In this document: positions 33,502 to 43,400 of the stretch, piece after piece
How positions within the stretch are numbered: the first letter of the stretch is position 1
How the letters are laid out: each line of letters starts with the position of its first letter
Notes under the pieces: generated by a model
Databases searched by the model: none
Seen by the model: the letters and a program-made list of their open reading frames with translations, nothing else
Told to the model about the DNA's origin: nothing
DNA from: CAZICM01 sp964537685
GTDB lineage: Bacteria; Myxococcota_A; Polyangia; Polyangiales; Polyangiaceae
Length of the DNA stretch: 64,000 nucleotides
Direction: 5' to 3'
Assembly: GCA_964537685.1 (NCBI GenBank)
Contig: CAZICM010000019.1
Span: forward strand, 62,001-126,000
Position numbers and translations under genes: made by a program

Positions 33502-35718
33502 ATGTCGAACATTGGTACATCCCAAGCAAAGAAGCTTTTGGCCACAATGGTGCTCGCCCTTGGGCTCGTTCTCGGGCTTATGGGCCGGGCATCGGCGGAC
33601 ACACCGGCGAAGCCAGGCGCGCCAGCCGCGCAGACTGGCTCAGGGGCGGCAAAAGCAGCCGATTCCAAGGCGCCCGGACAACATGGACAGATTGTTGTCC
33701 GCCCCGAACAGGGCAAGGGCATTGTCGAACTGAAGCCCGAGGGCGGAGGCTTTTCAGGCACGTTCTTGATTGAGAACGTGGGTCTTGGAACGCTAAACGT
33801 CTCCAACGTGGCGGTTCGCACCTCGCCGACCGATCCCCGCGTACCCCCGGGCGTTACGGTAGAAGTCGAAGGCGGCGCCACGGCCCTGAAAGTCGAGCCC
33901 AATCAATCGCGCAAAGTCACGGTGAAATGGAAGACCGATGGCGTACGGGCGAGAGAGCTCTACGGCCATGTGACGGTTGAATCGGACGCGGTTACGGTGG
34001 GCGATGCCGAACCCGGGCGCGTATCGGCGGTGGGCATACACGCCGAACGCGGCACCACGCTTGGATTCATCGGCGACCACATCCTGTCGATTATGACGTT
34101 CTTGCCGATGCTGGGCGTCATCGCGATTTTCATCGCGCACCTCATCAACTACCGCGACGACAAAAAGCTCCGCCTCCTTACCGTTGTGCTCCAGGGCATC
34201 AACCTGCTCCTGGCCATCTGGCTCTACATGAGCTTTGACACCGGCTTCACCAAGGCCGATGGCAACGACGGCTACCAGTTTATCGAGCACGGCGTGTGGA
34301 TACGCTCCCTCAACGTCGAATACTTCGTCGGCGTCGATGGCCTATCGATCTCGATGGTCTTCCTCACGGCCCTCATCTCCTTCGTCGGCGCGCTTGCCAG
34401 CTTCAGCGTCAACGACCAGCTCAAGGGCTACTTCGCTATGTACAACCTGCTGGTCACCGGCATGTACGGCGTCTTTATCGCGCTCGACCTCTTCCTCTTC
34501 TACGTGTTCTGGGAAGTCATGCTCCTGCCGATGTATTTTCTTATCGGCATCTGGGGCGGTCCCCGCCGTCAATACGCGGCCATCAAGTTCTTCCTCTACA
34601 CCCTCGCGGGCAGCGTCTTTATGCTGCTCGGCTTTATCTGGTTCTACTTGAACGGCGACAATTCCTGGCTGGTCGATGGCCAGGCCGTTACCCGCAGCTT
34701 CTCGATTCCCGAGCTGATGCGCGTCGCCTGGGCCGCCAAGGGCTACACCATCCTTGGCCTCGCCGCCGTTAAAGTCGTGTGGGTATGGCTCTTCGTCGGA
34801 TTCGCCATCAAGATTCCGATGTTCCCCTTCCACACCTGGTTGCCCGACGCCCACGTCGAAGCGCCCACGGCCATCAGCGTCATCCTGGCCGGCGTGCTTC
34901 TAAAGATGGGCACCTACGGCATCCTCCGCATCAACTTCACCCTCCTGCCCGAAGCGTCTCAATGGGCCAGCTTTGCGATGGCCGTCTTTGGCGTCATCAA
35001 CATCCTCTATGGCGCCTTCTGCGCCATGGCCCAGAAAGACCTTAAAAAGCTGGTCGCCTACTCCTCGGTCAGCCACATGGGCTTTACACTCCTGGCCATT
35101 GGCGCCATGACGCCCCAGGGTATACAAGCCTGCCTGGTCCAGATGTTCAACCACGGCTTAATCACGGGCATGCTCTTTAGCTTGGTCGGCGTCGTCTACG
35201 ATCGGGTCCACACCCGCGACATCGACAAGTTTGGCGGCCTCGCCTCTGAAATGCCGCTCTACACCGCCTTTGTCGGCTTTGCCTTCATGGCCTCGCTTGG
35301 CCTCCCCGGCCTCTCTGGATTCTGGGGCGAAGCGATGACCTTTATCGGCGCCTTCCCGCGCTACCGCGTCCTCACCATCCTGGCGGCGACCGGCGTTATT
35401 GTAACGGCGGCCTACCACCTCTGGGCGATGCAGCGCATGTTCTTGGGCAAATTCCGCGAGGAATGGCGAAAGAACAAATACCTCGAACCTTTTGGCGGCA
35501 AATTCCCGGAGATTGACCTCCGAGAAATCGCCACCATCGCGCCGCTGGCGATTCTCGTCCTGGTTTTGGGCTTCTGGCCCCGCCCCCTGCTCAACCTCAT
35601 TGACAAGGGCTCGCTGGAAATCCACCGGATCGTCGACAAGCCCGGCCAAACTCAGATTGCCTCCCTTTCGGACACCGCCGAATCGGATTCATCCCGAAAC
35701 GTTCTCGCGGGCAAATAA
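33502..35718 (+). CDS. nuoM: NADH-quinone oxidoreductase subunit M with N-terminal signal peptide and Ig-like domain
   Basis: I chose the ATG at 33502 (738 aa). The first 33 residues are a signal peptide or anchor (LLATMVLALGLVLGLMGRAS followed by ADT). An Ala/Pro/Gly-rich linker follows, then about 120 residues with strands typical of Ig-like domains (GGFSGTFLIENVGLGTLNVS, then VEPNQSRKVTVKWKTDGVRA and LYGHVTVESDAVTVGDAEPG). The NuoM core begins near residue 195 with GDHILSIMTFLPMLGVIAIF. It carries the key Glu in LFYVFWEVMLLPMYFLIGIW and Lys in KIPMFPFHTWLPDAHVEAPT. NuoM is usually about 500 residues without a soluble extension. The gene follows nuoL by 38 bases. Shifting the start inward would remove the signal but not the whole domain. 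Confidence 0.93.
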   Translation: MSNIGTSQAKKLLATMVLALGLVLGLMGRASADTPAKPGAPAAQTGSGAAKAADSKAPGQHGQIVVRPEQGKGIVELKPEGGGFSGTFLIENVGLGTLNVSNVAVRTSPTDPRVPPGVTVEVEGGATALKVEPNQSRKVTVKWKTDGVRARELYGHVTVESDAVTVGDAEPGRVSAVGIHAERGTTLGFIGDHILSIMTFLPMLGVIAIFIAHLINYRDDKKLRLLTVVLQGINLLLAIWLYMSFDTGFTKADGNDGYQFIEHGVWIRSLNVEYFVGVDGLSISMVFLTALISFVGALASFSVNDQLKGYFAMYNLLVTGMYGVFIALDLFLFYVFWEVMLLPMYFLIGIWGGPRRQYAAIKFFLYTLAGSVFMLLGFIWFYLNGDNSWLVDGQAVTRSFSIPELMRVAWAAKGYTILGLAAVKVVWVWLFVGFAIKIPMFPFHTWLPDAHVEAPTAISVILAGVLLKMGTYGILRINFTLLPEASQWASFAMAVFGVINILYGAFCAMAQKDLKKLVAYSSVSHMGFTLLAIGAMTPQGIQACLVQMFNHGLITGMLFSLVGVVYDRVHTRDIDKFGGLASEMPLYTAFVGFAFMASLGLPGLSGFWGEAMTFIGAFPRYRVLTILAATGVIVTAAYHLWAMQRMFLGKFREEWRKNKYLEPFGGKFPEIDLREIATIAPLAILVLVLGFWPRPLLNLIDKGSLEIHRIVDKPGQTQIASLSDTAESDSSRNVLAGK

Positions 35719-35721
35719 AGC

Positions 35722-37260
35722 GTGGAAACCCGAGTTCTCGATAACGTCCAAAGCCTTGCGCACTTTACGCCCGAGCTCGCTCTCATTGCGGCGATCCTAG
35801 CGATCCTCATATGGGACCTCGTGGTAAAAGGGCGCTCGAAGCTTGCGGGCATTCTCGCGATAGGGCTATCGGCCCTCGCGGTGAATGTGGTGATGAGCGT
35901 TTTATCGCTCGTCCGCGATCAACAGCCGGTGAATCTATTTTACGGACTCCTGGCCTACGATCGCTTTTCAAACATGTTCCGGCTGGTCTTTGCCTTTGTG
36001 ACCGCCACGATCATGATATTTTCAATCCCCCAAGGAGACGAAGGCGAAGCGAAGCCTGGCTCGATTGGCCGGGATTTGGGCGAATTTTTCTGTTTGCTGA
36101 TGGTGCTGACGCTCGGCATGAACCTGATGGCCGAGAGCCGGCATTTGCTGATGATTTACCTGTCGCTGGAGCTGGTCAGCGTTATCAGCTTCGTGATGGC
36201 GGGTTTTAAGATCAACGACGGCAAATCCAGCGAAGCGGCGCTCAAATACGTTATTTATGGCGGCGTGGCCTCGGGCATCATGCTGTATGGCATGAGCTGG
36301 ATCTTTGGCATAACGCAATCGCTCTATTTAGGCGAATGCGCTCAAAAAATCGCCATGCTCTCGGCGGCGCAGGGCAAAGTGCCCGAAGTCGTCTTTGTGG
36401 GCACGATCTGCATGATGGCGGGTTTTGGCTATAAAATCAGCGCGGCGCCTTTTCACATGTGGACCCCGGATGTCTACGAAGGCGCACCCACAGCGGTCAC
36501 GGCCTTTCTCTCGGTTGGGCCGAAGGCTGCTGGATTTGCGGTTCTTGTACGCTTTTTTGCGGATGCGCTGGGCGCGCAGGACATGATGTTGGTGGCGGGC
36601 AAGGCGATTGAAAGCCCTTGGCCTGTCATTGCCGGATGTCTCGCGATGGCGACGATGACCATTGGCAACCTAAGCGCACTGGGGCAAGAAAACGTCAAGC
36701 GCATGCTCGCATATTCGAGCGTAGCGCACGCTGGCTACATGCTGCTTGGATTCTGCGTATTTAGCCAAACGGGCGTCGCGGCAATCGTCTTTTACATTGT
36801 CACCTATTGCTTTATGAACCTAGGCGCCTTCCTGATTGTGATGGCGGTAGCGGAGCGATCGGGTGGAGACGAGACGATGACGGCCTTCCGGGGGCTGGGC
36901 AAGCGGGCGCCTGTGGTCGCGGTCTTGATGGCGATCTTTTTGGTATCGCTGACGGGCTTGCCGCCGATGGCTGGATTTGTGGGCAAGTTCTATATTTTCT
37001 CGGCCTTGGTTGGGGCTGGGGGCGTGTGGAACTGGGTATTGGCGGTTGTGGGCGTGGTGAACAGCGTCATTTCGCTCTTTTATTATGCTCGGATTCTTCG
37101 GGCGATGTACCTGGAGAAGAGCAGCGAAACGGGTCCAACGGTGGTCCGTGGTCTATTTGGAACGACGAGCGTATTGCTGGCGGTGCCCACGCTGGTGCTC
37201 GGGATTTATTGGGGCCCTGTCTATGATTTCGTGGCCCGCTCGCTCACGATGATTCGCTAA
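35722..37260 (+). CDS. nuoN: NADH-quinone oxidoreductase subunit N
   Basis: The 512-aa antiporter-like subunit contains LLMIYLSLELVSVISFVMAG with the conserved Glu, and KISAAPFHMWTPDVYEGAPT with the conserved Lys. VKRMLAYSSVAHAGYMLLGF follows, then LTGLPPMAGFVGKFYIFSAL near the end. About 14 membrane helices are expected. The start is GTG at 35722, three bases after the nuoM stop, in line with an operon. Unlike NuoL and NuoM of this window it has no extra soluble domain. The stop is followed after 33 bases by a hairpin that lies between convergent genes. Confidence 0.95.
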   Translation: METRVLDNVQSLAHFTPELALIAAILAILIWDLVVKGRSKLAGILAIGLSALAVNVVMSVLSLVRDQQPVNLFYGLLAYDRFSNMFRLVFAFVTATIMIFSIPQGDEGEAKPGSIGRDLGEFFCLLMVLTLGMNLMAESRHLLMIYLSLELVSVISFVMAGFKINDGKSSEAALKYVIYGGVASGIMLYGMSWIFGITQSLYLGECAQKIAMLSAAQGKVPEVVFVGTICMMAGFGYKISAAPFHMWTPDVYEGAPTAVTAFLSVGPKAAGFAVLVRFFADALGAQDMMLVAGKAIESPWPVIAGCLAMATMTIGNLSALGQENVKRMLAYSSVAHAGYMLLGFCVFSQTGVAAIVFYIVTYCFMNLGAFLIVMAVAERSGGDETMTAFRGLGKRAPVVAVLMAIFLVSLTGLPPMAGFVGKFYIFSALVGAGGVWNWVLAVVGVVNSVISLFYYARILRAMYLEKSSETGPTVVRGLFGTTSVLLAVPTLVLGIYWGPVYDFVARSLTMIR

Positions 37261-37293
37261 ATCACACCCAGCGTATATGTTCCACTAAAAATC

Positions 37294-37314
37294 GTATTGC
37301 CTTTGGCGCAATAC
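37294..37314. terminator. Hairpin between convergent nuoN and CHAD genes
   Basis: GTATTGC ctttggc GCAATAC is a perfect 7-bp stem with a 7-base loop. On the minus strand it is followed by gATTTTTag, so it fits an intrinsic terminator for the CHAD/RNase J transcript... although it overlaps none of that gene, the stop is at 37316, just before it. On the plus strand the T-run is missing. Confidence 0.55.
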
Positions 37315-37315
37315 C

Positions 37316-38236
37316 TCATTCCCCCAAACACTTCCGCAACGCCTCCGCCCGCTCCCCGCGCAGCGCCTCCATCAACGCTTCCCTCTCCGCCGCCTTTATG
37401 CTCCGTGCCCGCTGCACACATAAAAGCGCCATATCCACATCATGCAGCCGCCCCAGCCGGTTCTGCTGTTTCGCCGCATGCTTCATCAATTTCTCTCCCT
37501 CTTCCCCCAAGACCGCCCCAAAGAGTTCCGCCGTGTACCGGAGCCGCTTATAAAAAATCCGCTTCTCGTGCATCGCTTCCCCATCGTGCGGATCGACCTC
37601 GCCCAGATCTCTTAGCTCCGTCTGCACCTTTTCGATCGCCTCCCGCCCCAAGAGCTCCGCTTCCATCCCGCCCAGCTTCCTGGGCCGCTCCAGCCGCCTC
37701 GATAATCGTTCCAAGGTCTCCTCTAAACCCGCCACCAACAACGCAGGCCCTGCCTTTCCATCCTCGCTGCCCGCCCGCCTCTGACCGCTCAGCATCCCTA
37801 TCACCTGCCGCCTCAGCGCTTGCTCATGCTTCGTACGCCCTGCCAAAAATCGATCCAAACTCGCCCGGTGCGGCCCGTCCACCACCACCAGCTTCGCCAG
37901 CGTCTCGTGCAAGACCTCTTCGTCCCGCAGCGGCCCGGTCATGTCCGCGTAGTGCTTCAGGACCATCCCTATCTCGCGCAGCGCCCTGCGCCCGTACACC
38001 CGCCGCGCCGGCTTTAACATCGTCCGCAGCCTTCGGAGCGCTACCCGAAAATCATGCACCGCCTCCGCAGGATCGTCCGCGCCTTCTCCAACTGCACTTC
38101 CAGGCTTGGAACGCCGCTTCGCCGAGAGAGCCGCCGCCGATTGAAGCACCCGCGCGTGCGCCCGCTTCGCCGCCTCTACATACGACTGGAGCTCGCGGCT
38201 TAATAGTTCATGCGCCGTCATCGCAGACGTGTTCAT
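37316..38236 (-). CDS. CHAD-domain protein (phosphate/polyphosphate-binding helical domain)
   Basis: The 306-aa protein has one CHAD domain, with the two conserved histidine/arginine sets: AVHDFRVALRRLRTMLKPAR and GEAMHEKRIFYKRLRYTAEL. Between them are DMTGPLRDEEVLHETLAKLV and a variable basic linker. CHAD domains bind inorganic polyphosphate and often stand beside VTC/CYTH-type enzymes. Here the partner is instead an RNase J gene whose stop overlaps this start as ATGA. The first 50 residues are Ala/Lys-rich. There is no membrane segment, so the protein is probably cytoplasmic and may associate with polyphosphate granules. Confidence 0.88.
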   Translation of the reverse strand: MNTSAMTAHELLSRELQSYVEAAKRAHARVLQSAAALSAKRRSKPGSAVGEGADDPAEAVHDFRVALRRLRTMLKPARRVYGRRALREIGMVLKHYADMTGPLRDEEVLHETLAKLVVVDGPHRASLDRFLAGRTKHEQALRRQVIGMLSGQRRAGSEDGKAGPALLVAGLEETLERLSRRLERPRKLGGMEAELLGREAIEKVQTELRDLGEVDPHDGEAMHEKRIFYKRLRYTAELFGAVLGEEGEKLMKHAAKQQNRLGRLHDVDMALLCVQRARSIKAAEREALMEALRGERAEALRKCLGE

Positions 38237-39966
38237 AAACGATTCAGCAATACGGCCACCACCGGCCGCCGCCCCGTTTCCGCTTCGATGGTGCGCCGCG
38301 TTGCAAGCCGAACCGCCTCCACCAGCTCTTCATCGCGCATCCGGCTTCTCCCTTCAGCCGCCTGCACAATCACTTGCTCAGCCGCCCTCGCTGCAAGCGC
38401 TGGAACATCGTCGTCCTCGGGCTCCAGCACCCCTCGCTCCGTCACCGAAACAGGCGCCGCAAGCCCACCCTTGCGATCGAGCAACACCGATACAGCAACG
38501 ACACCCGCGCGCCCAAGCTGAGCCCGCTCCTTCAACACCGAATCCCCAATCGGCTCGCCGCCCGCCGTCGCCACCCGCCCCACCGGCGTCCATCCCGCCT
38601 TCTCCAATGGACGCTCCGCAGACAGCTCCACCACTTCTCCATTTTCAGCCCACAGCACATCGCCCACCCCCAGCGACTTCGCAAGCTCCGCGTGCCTCAC
38701 CAAGTGATGCACCGTGCCATGCACCGGAACAAACGATTGCGGCCTAAGTAGCTCAATCATGCGCGTCTGCTCTTCCCGGTGCGCATGCCCGCTGACATGA
38801 ATGCCCCGATGGCTCGACCATGAAATGAGTTCCACGCCCAATCTGAGGAGCGAAGCCATCATGTCGAATACCGGCCTGTCATTCCCGGGAATAATCCGGC
38901 TCGACAGCACCACCACATCGCCTTCTCCAAGCTTAATAAAGGGATGTACACCCTGGGCCAGCCTCGTCATCGCCGAACCCCGCTCGGCTTGTGTCCCGCT
39001 CGCGATCACCAGCAATTGCTCGGGCGGAAGCACAAGAGCGCTCTCGGGCGGCACGATTAAATCGCTCGGAAACGATAGCCGTCCCACCGCCACCGCCGCT
39101 TGAACATGCGTCTGCACGCTCCGGCCCAACAGCACAATCTTCCGCGATGCCCGCCGGGCCAGCTCAAACAGCAGAATGAGCCGCTGCACATTCGACGCGA
39201 ACATCCCAACCACCACAAGCTGCTTCGCCCCGCGAATCGCCTCCCACAGCGCTTCACCCACCGACCGCTCGCTGCCCGCGCTGCCCACCGAATCGATATT
39301 CGTGCTGTCCGAAAGCAGGAGCCTCACACCCGAACGGCCCAGCTCGGCCAGGCGCTCGGTGTCTGTCAGCTCTCCATCGGGCGGTGTCGGATCGAGCTTG
39401 AAATCGCCTGTGTGCACCATCGTGCCCGCCACAGTACGAATGGCGAGCGCACAAGCATCGGCAATCGAATGCGTCACCCGAATCGGCTCCACCTCGAAGG
39501 AGCCCACCTGAAAGGGCTGCCGGACATGGCACTCAAACAGCTTCAGCGCCTCCACATCAAAACCATGCTCGGCGGCCCGCTTCTCAATCAGCGAAAGCGC
39601 ATGAGGCGGAGCCCACACGGCAAGATGTTCGCCGATCGCCGAGAGGAGGTGCGGAACGGCTCCGATATGATCCTCGTGGCCGTGGGTGATGACCAAAGCC
39701 CGCACGCGATCGGCCCGCTCGATGAGGTAATCGAAGCGCGGATGGAGCACATCGATACCCAGATCGCTGACGGGAAAAGAGATGCCGCAATCGATGACGA
39801 GGATGTCGTTGCCCTGCTCCAGCGCGAGGCAATTCATGCCGATTTCGCCCCAGCCTCCCAGCGCGGCGAGCCGCAGAATGGAAGGGGCGGGCGGCTCTGT
39901 GGAGATGGGTGACGGAGCCGCGGTTTTGATGTGCCGTTTTGCTTTGGTTTTGTTGTCCACGAGCAT
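38233..39966 (-). CDS. rnj: Ribonuclease J
   Basis: The 577-aa protein is a metallo-beta-lactamase/beta-CASP ribonuclease. Visible motifs are VITHGHEDHIGAVPHLLSAI for metal binding, MVHTGDFKLDPTPPDGELTD, DSTNIDSVGSAGSERSVGEA, and the beta-CASP segment IASGTQAERGSAMTRLAQGV, followed by HVSGHAHREEQTRMIELLRP and FVPVHGTVHHLVRHAELAKS. RNase J cuts RNA as an endonuclease or from the 5' end and takes part in mRNA decay and rRNA maturation. It starts with ATG at 39966. The first 30 residues are an extension before the RLAALGGWGEIGMN core. A 420-base gap separates it from the divergent nrdJ. Confidence 0.93.
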   Translation of the reverse strand: MLVDNKTKAKRHIKTAAPSPISTEPPAPSILRLAALGGWGEIGMNCLALEQGNDILVIDCGISFPVSDLGIDVLHPRFDYLIERADRVRALVITHGHEDHIGAVPHLLSAIGEHLAVWAPPHALSLIEKRAAEHGFDVEALKLFECHVRQPFQVGSFEVEPIRVTHSIADACALAIRTVAGTMVHTGDFKLDPTPPDGELTDTERLAELGRSGVRLLLSDSTNIDSVGSAGSERSVGEALWEAIRGAKQLVVVGMFASNVQRLILLFELARRASRKIVLLGRSVQTHVQAAVAVGRLSFPSDLIVPPESALVLPPEQLLVIASGTQAERGSAMTRLAQGVHPFIKLGEGDVVVLSSRIIPGNDRPVFDMMASLLRLGVELISWSSHRGIHVSGHAHREEQTRMIELLRPQSFVPVHGTVHHLVRHAELAKSLGVGDVLWAENGEVVELSAERPLEKAGWTPVGRVATAGGEPIGDSVLKERAQLGRAGVVAVSVLLDRKGGLAAPVSVTERGVLEPEDDDVPALAARAAEQVIVQAAEGRSRMRDEELVEAVRLATRRTIEAETGRRPVVAVLLNRL

Positions 39967-40419
39967 TCGCTTTTTGGATGTTGCCGCGGAATCCTACGCA
40001 AATCGCGATGAGAACCGGCGCGTAATTCCATTCGCTGCCCGGCACTGTGCGAAATTGGGCGCCCATGTCCACCTCATGAAAGCGACAAAGATGTTGTCAA
40101 TGCACTCGCACATAAAAGAGATAAACGATCGGTCCGTATCGGATAGCTTTCAAGCATTCGCCGTGTTTTCATGGGGTTTTTCAGTGGCACGGACCTTGAA
40201 TTCCGTTCAGGGAGCTCAAATGTCTACGCCTTTGGTGGACGCACCAGCGATAGCGTTCAAGTCTCCTCGAGACACCAGGGATAGAGCCCCCTTGCCATCG
40301 CCGCTGAACTCGACTAGCACCTCGCTTGTGTTGATCATGGCGGTGCCGTTGCGGAACAATCCCAACGTCTAGGGGGCGGTCCCCTGGACATGTTGGTCAT
40401 GGGCACAGGAGTTGAGCAG
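39967..40419. other. Divergent intergenic region between RNase J and nrdJ, with a leader hairpin
   Basis: Both promoters must be here, but I found none with good spacing. No cobalamin riboswitch signature was seen. A stem of 8 bp (TCTAGGGG gcggt CCCCTGGA, 40368-40388, one wobble pair) lies upstream of the chosen nrdJ start. A minus-strand open frame of 49 codons (40216-40365, reading LGLFRNGTAMINTSEVLVEF and ending GASTKGVDI) is protein-like but lacks a ribosome site and may be a gene relic. Confidence 0.45.
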
Positions 40420-43400
40420 ATGGATTCAGGAGGGCGGAGGATGGCGCAGGGGACGATGGTGGAAGATACCGCGGAGACACAGCGCACCCGGACGGGAACC
40501 GGGGCGAAACAGATAAATAGGGGCGACAAAAACGGAAAAAAGAATCAGAACGGCAAGGGCCAAGGAAACGGCTCGGCGAGCGCGGCATCGCGGGCTCCCT
40601 TGGCGAGCGCGGCATCGGTGAAGACTCCATCCAAGACCAAGGGCCTCGGTTTTTCGCGCCGCTTCACCAAACGCGGCATCGATCCTCTCGATCAAGTTAC
40701 CTGGGAGCGCCGCCAAAGCGTCATCACCAACCCCGACGGCTCGGCCGTCTTTCGAATGGAGGGGGCCGAAATACCGGCCGGCTGGTCTCAGCTCGCCACG
40801 GACATCGTGGTGTCCAAATATTTTCGCAAAGCGGGCCTGCACGGCAACAAAGACGAAGGCGAAACCAGCGTTCGCCAGGTGGTTCACCGGCTTGCGCGGA
40901 CCATCCGGGAAGTCGGCGAGCGCATGGGCGGCTACTTCGCGACCTCCAAAGACGCCGATACCTTTGAGGCAGAACTCGCCTTCTATTTGGTCAACCAATA
41001 CGGCGCCTTCAACTCACCGGTATGGTTCAACTGCGGCCTGTATCACCGCTACGGCATCGAAGGCACGGGCGGCAACTTTGCCTGGATGGAGACCAAGGAA
41101 GGCACGGGCGCCGTATGCGAAACGCCCAACGCCTATGAGCGCCCTCAATGCTCGGCCTGCTTTATCCAAAGCATACGCGACGACTTGATGGGCATCTACG
41201 AACTGGTCAAGAGCGAAGCGAGACTCTTTAAGTACGGCTCGGGAACAGGCACCAACTTCAGCACCATCCGGGGCAAACAAGAAAAGCTTTCGGGCGGCGG
41301 AACCAGCTCGGGCCTGATGAGCTTCCTCGAAGTATTTGACCGGGCGGCGGGCGCCACCAAAAGCGGCGGCACCACCCGAAGAGCCGCAAAGATGGTCTGT
41401 CTCGACATGGACCATCCCGAGATTGGCGAGTTCATTCAATGGAAAGTGCGCGAAGAAAAGAAGGCGCACGCGCTGATTGCAGCCGGTTATTCGGCGGATT
41501 TTAACGGCGAGGCCTATCACACCATCAGCGGACAGAACTCCAACAACTCCGTACGGGTAAGCGATGTATTCATGCGCGCCGCGACCACGGGCGGAACATG
41601 GCAAACGGTATCGCGCACCACAGGCGAAGCCGTCGACACCTACGACGCCAAAGAACTATGGCGAAGCGTCGCCGAAGCCGCGTGGGCCTGCGCCGATCCC
41701 GGCGTTCAATACGACACCACCATCAACAAATGGCACACCTGCCCGAACACGGCCCGCATCAACGCCTCCAATCCGTGTTCCGAATACATGTTCCTCGATG
41801 ATTCGGCCTGCAACCTAGCCAGCCTCAACCTCACCAAATTCCTAACCGAGGACGGCTCATTTGACATCGAAGCCTTCCGCGACGCCGTGCGGGTCTTCTT
41901 TGTGGCCCAGGAAATCCTCGTGGACTTTTCGTCCTATCCCACGGCGCTCATCACCAAAAACTCCCACGACTACCGGCCATTGGGCTTGGGTTACGCTAAC
42001 CTCGGCACGCTCCTGATGTTGCGCGGCATCCCCTACGACTCCGACGAAGGCCGGGCCATCGCCGCCGCCATCACCGCGATCATGTGCGGCAAGGCGTATG
42101 CGGTATCCGCTGAAATGGCTGCGAGCGTAGGACCTTTCCCCGGCTTTGCCAAAAACCGCGAACCGATGCTCCGCGTGATGAGCATGCACCGCGACGCCGC
42201 CTACAACATCGATCGCGATCGCTGCCCCGAAGACCTATGGCGTGCGGCCCGCGAAGATTGGGACAACGCGCTAACGCTTGGCAAACAGCATGGCTACCGC
42301 AACGCCCAATCCACGGTACTCGCGCCCACGGGCACCATCGGCCTCCTGATGGATTGCGACACAACAGGCATCGAACCCGACTTTGCGCTGGTGAAGTTTA
42401 AGAAACTCGCGGGCGGCGGATATTTTAAGATTGTGAATCAATCCGTGCCCGAAGCGCTCAAACGCCTGGGCTACGGCGAGATCGAAGTGCAGGACATCGT
42501 GGCCTATGTCTCCGGCACCAACACGCTACTTTCGGCGCCCCACATCAACCGGGCCAGCCTCCGGACGCGCGGCCTATCGCACGACGAACTCTCGAAAATC
42601 GAAGCGGCACTTCCGGGCGTATTCGATTTAGAACTCGCCTTCTTACCCTGGGTCCTCGGCGAAGCGTGTTACGAACGGCTGGGCGTCGCGAAAGAGCTCT
42701 ACACCCGGCCGGGCTTTTCGCTCCTGCGCCATTTAGGCTTCACGTCCGAACAAATCGAACAAGCGGGCGAAGTCATCGTTGGACGGATGACGGTCGAAGG
42801 CGCGCCACATCTGCGCATCGAACACTATCCGGTATTTGACTGCGCCAACCGCTGCGGCAAAACCGGCAAACGATTTATCGCCCCGATGGCCCATATCCGG
42901 ATGATGGCGCAAGTGCAGCCCTTTTTATCGGGCGCCATTTCGAAGACGGTGAACCTACCCAACGAAGCCACGATTGACGACGTACAGCGCATCTATGAAG
43001 AGGGCTGGAAGCTGGGCTTAAAAGCCGTGGCGCTTTACCGCGACGGCTGCAAAGCATCCCAGCCCTTGTCGACATCGAGCGGCGACAAAAAGACAAAGAC
43101 CACCGACGACTCCGTACCGCCGCCGGCATCTGTACAGGCGACGCGCGCGGCCGATCCGGAAACGCTCTTGGACGGCGTACCCGTTGGAACGCAGCGCTCA
43201 CCCGGCGAGCGCACCCGGCTACCCAAAAAGCGCCGCGGCTTTACCCAAGAGGCGCGGGTAGGCGGCCATAAAATCTTCCTGCGCACGGGCGAATATCACG
43301 ATGGCCGCCTGGGCGAGATTTTCATTGACATGCACAAAGAAGGCGCGGCCTTCCGCTCCTTGATGAACTGCTTTGCGATGGCCGTATCGATGGGCCTTCA

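Noticed and set aside
37297..38238. Plus-strand open frame opposite the CHAD gene
   Set aside because: Extremely Pro/Ala/Ser-rich, a shadow of the GC-biased gene on the other strand.
39967..40419. Cobalamin riboswitch in front of the B12-dependent nrdJ
   Set aside because: I looked for the conserved B12-box pattern and found nothing similar.
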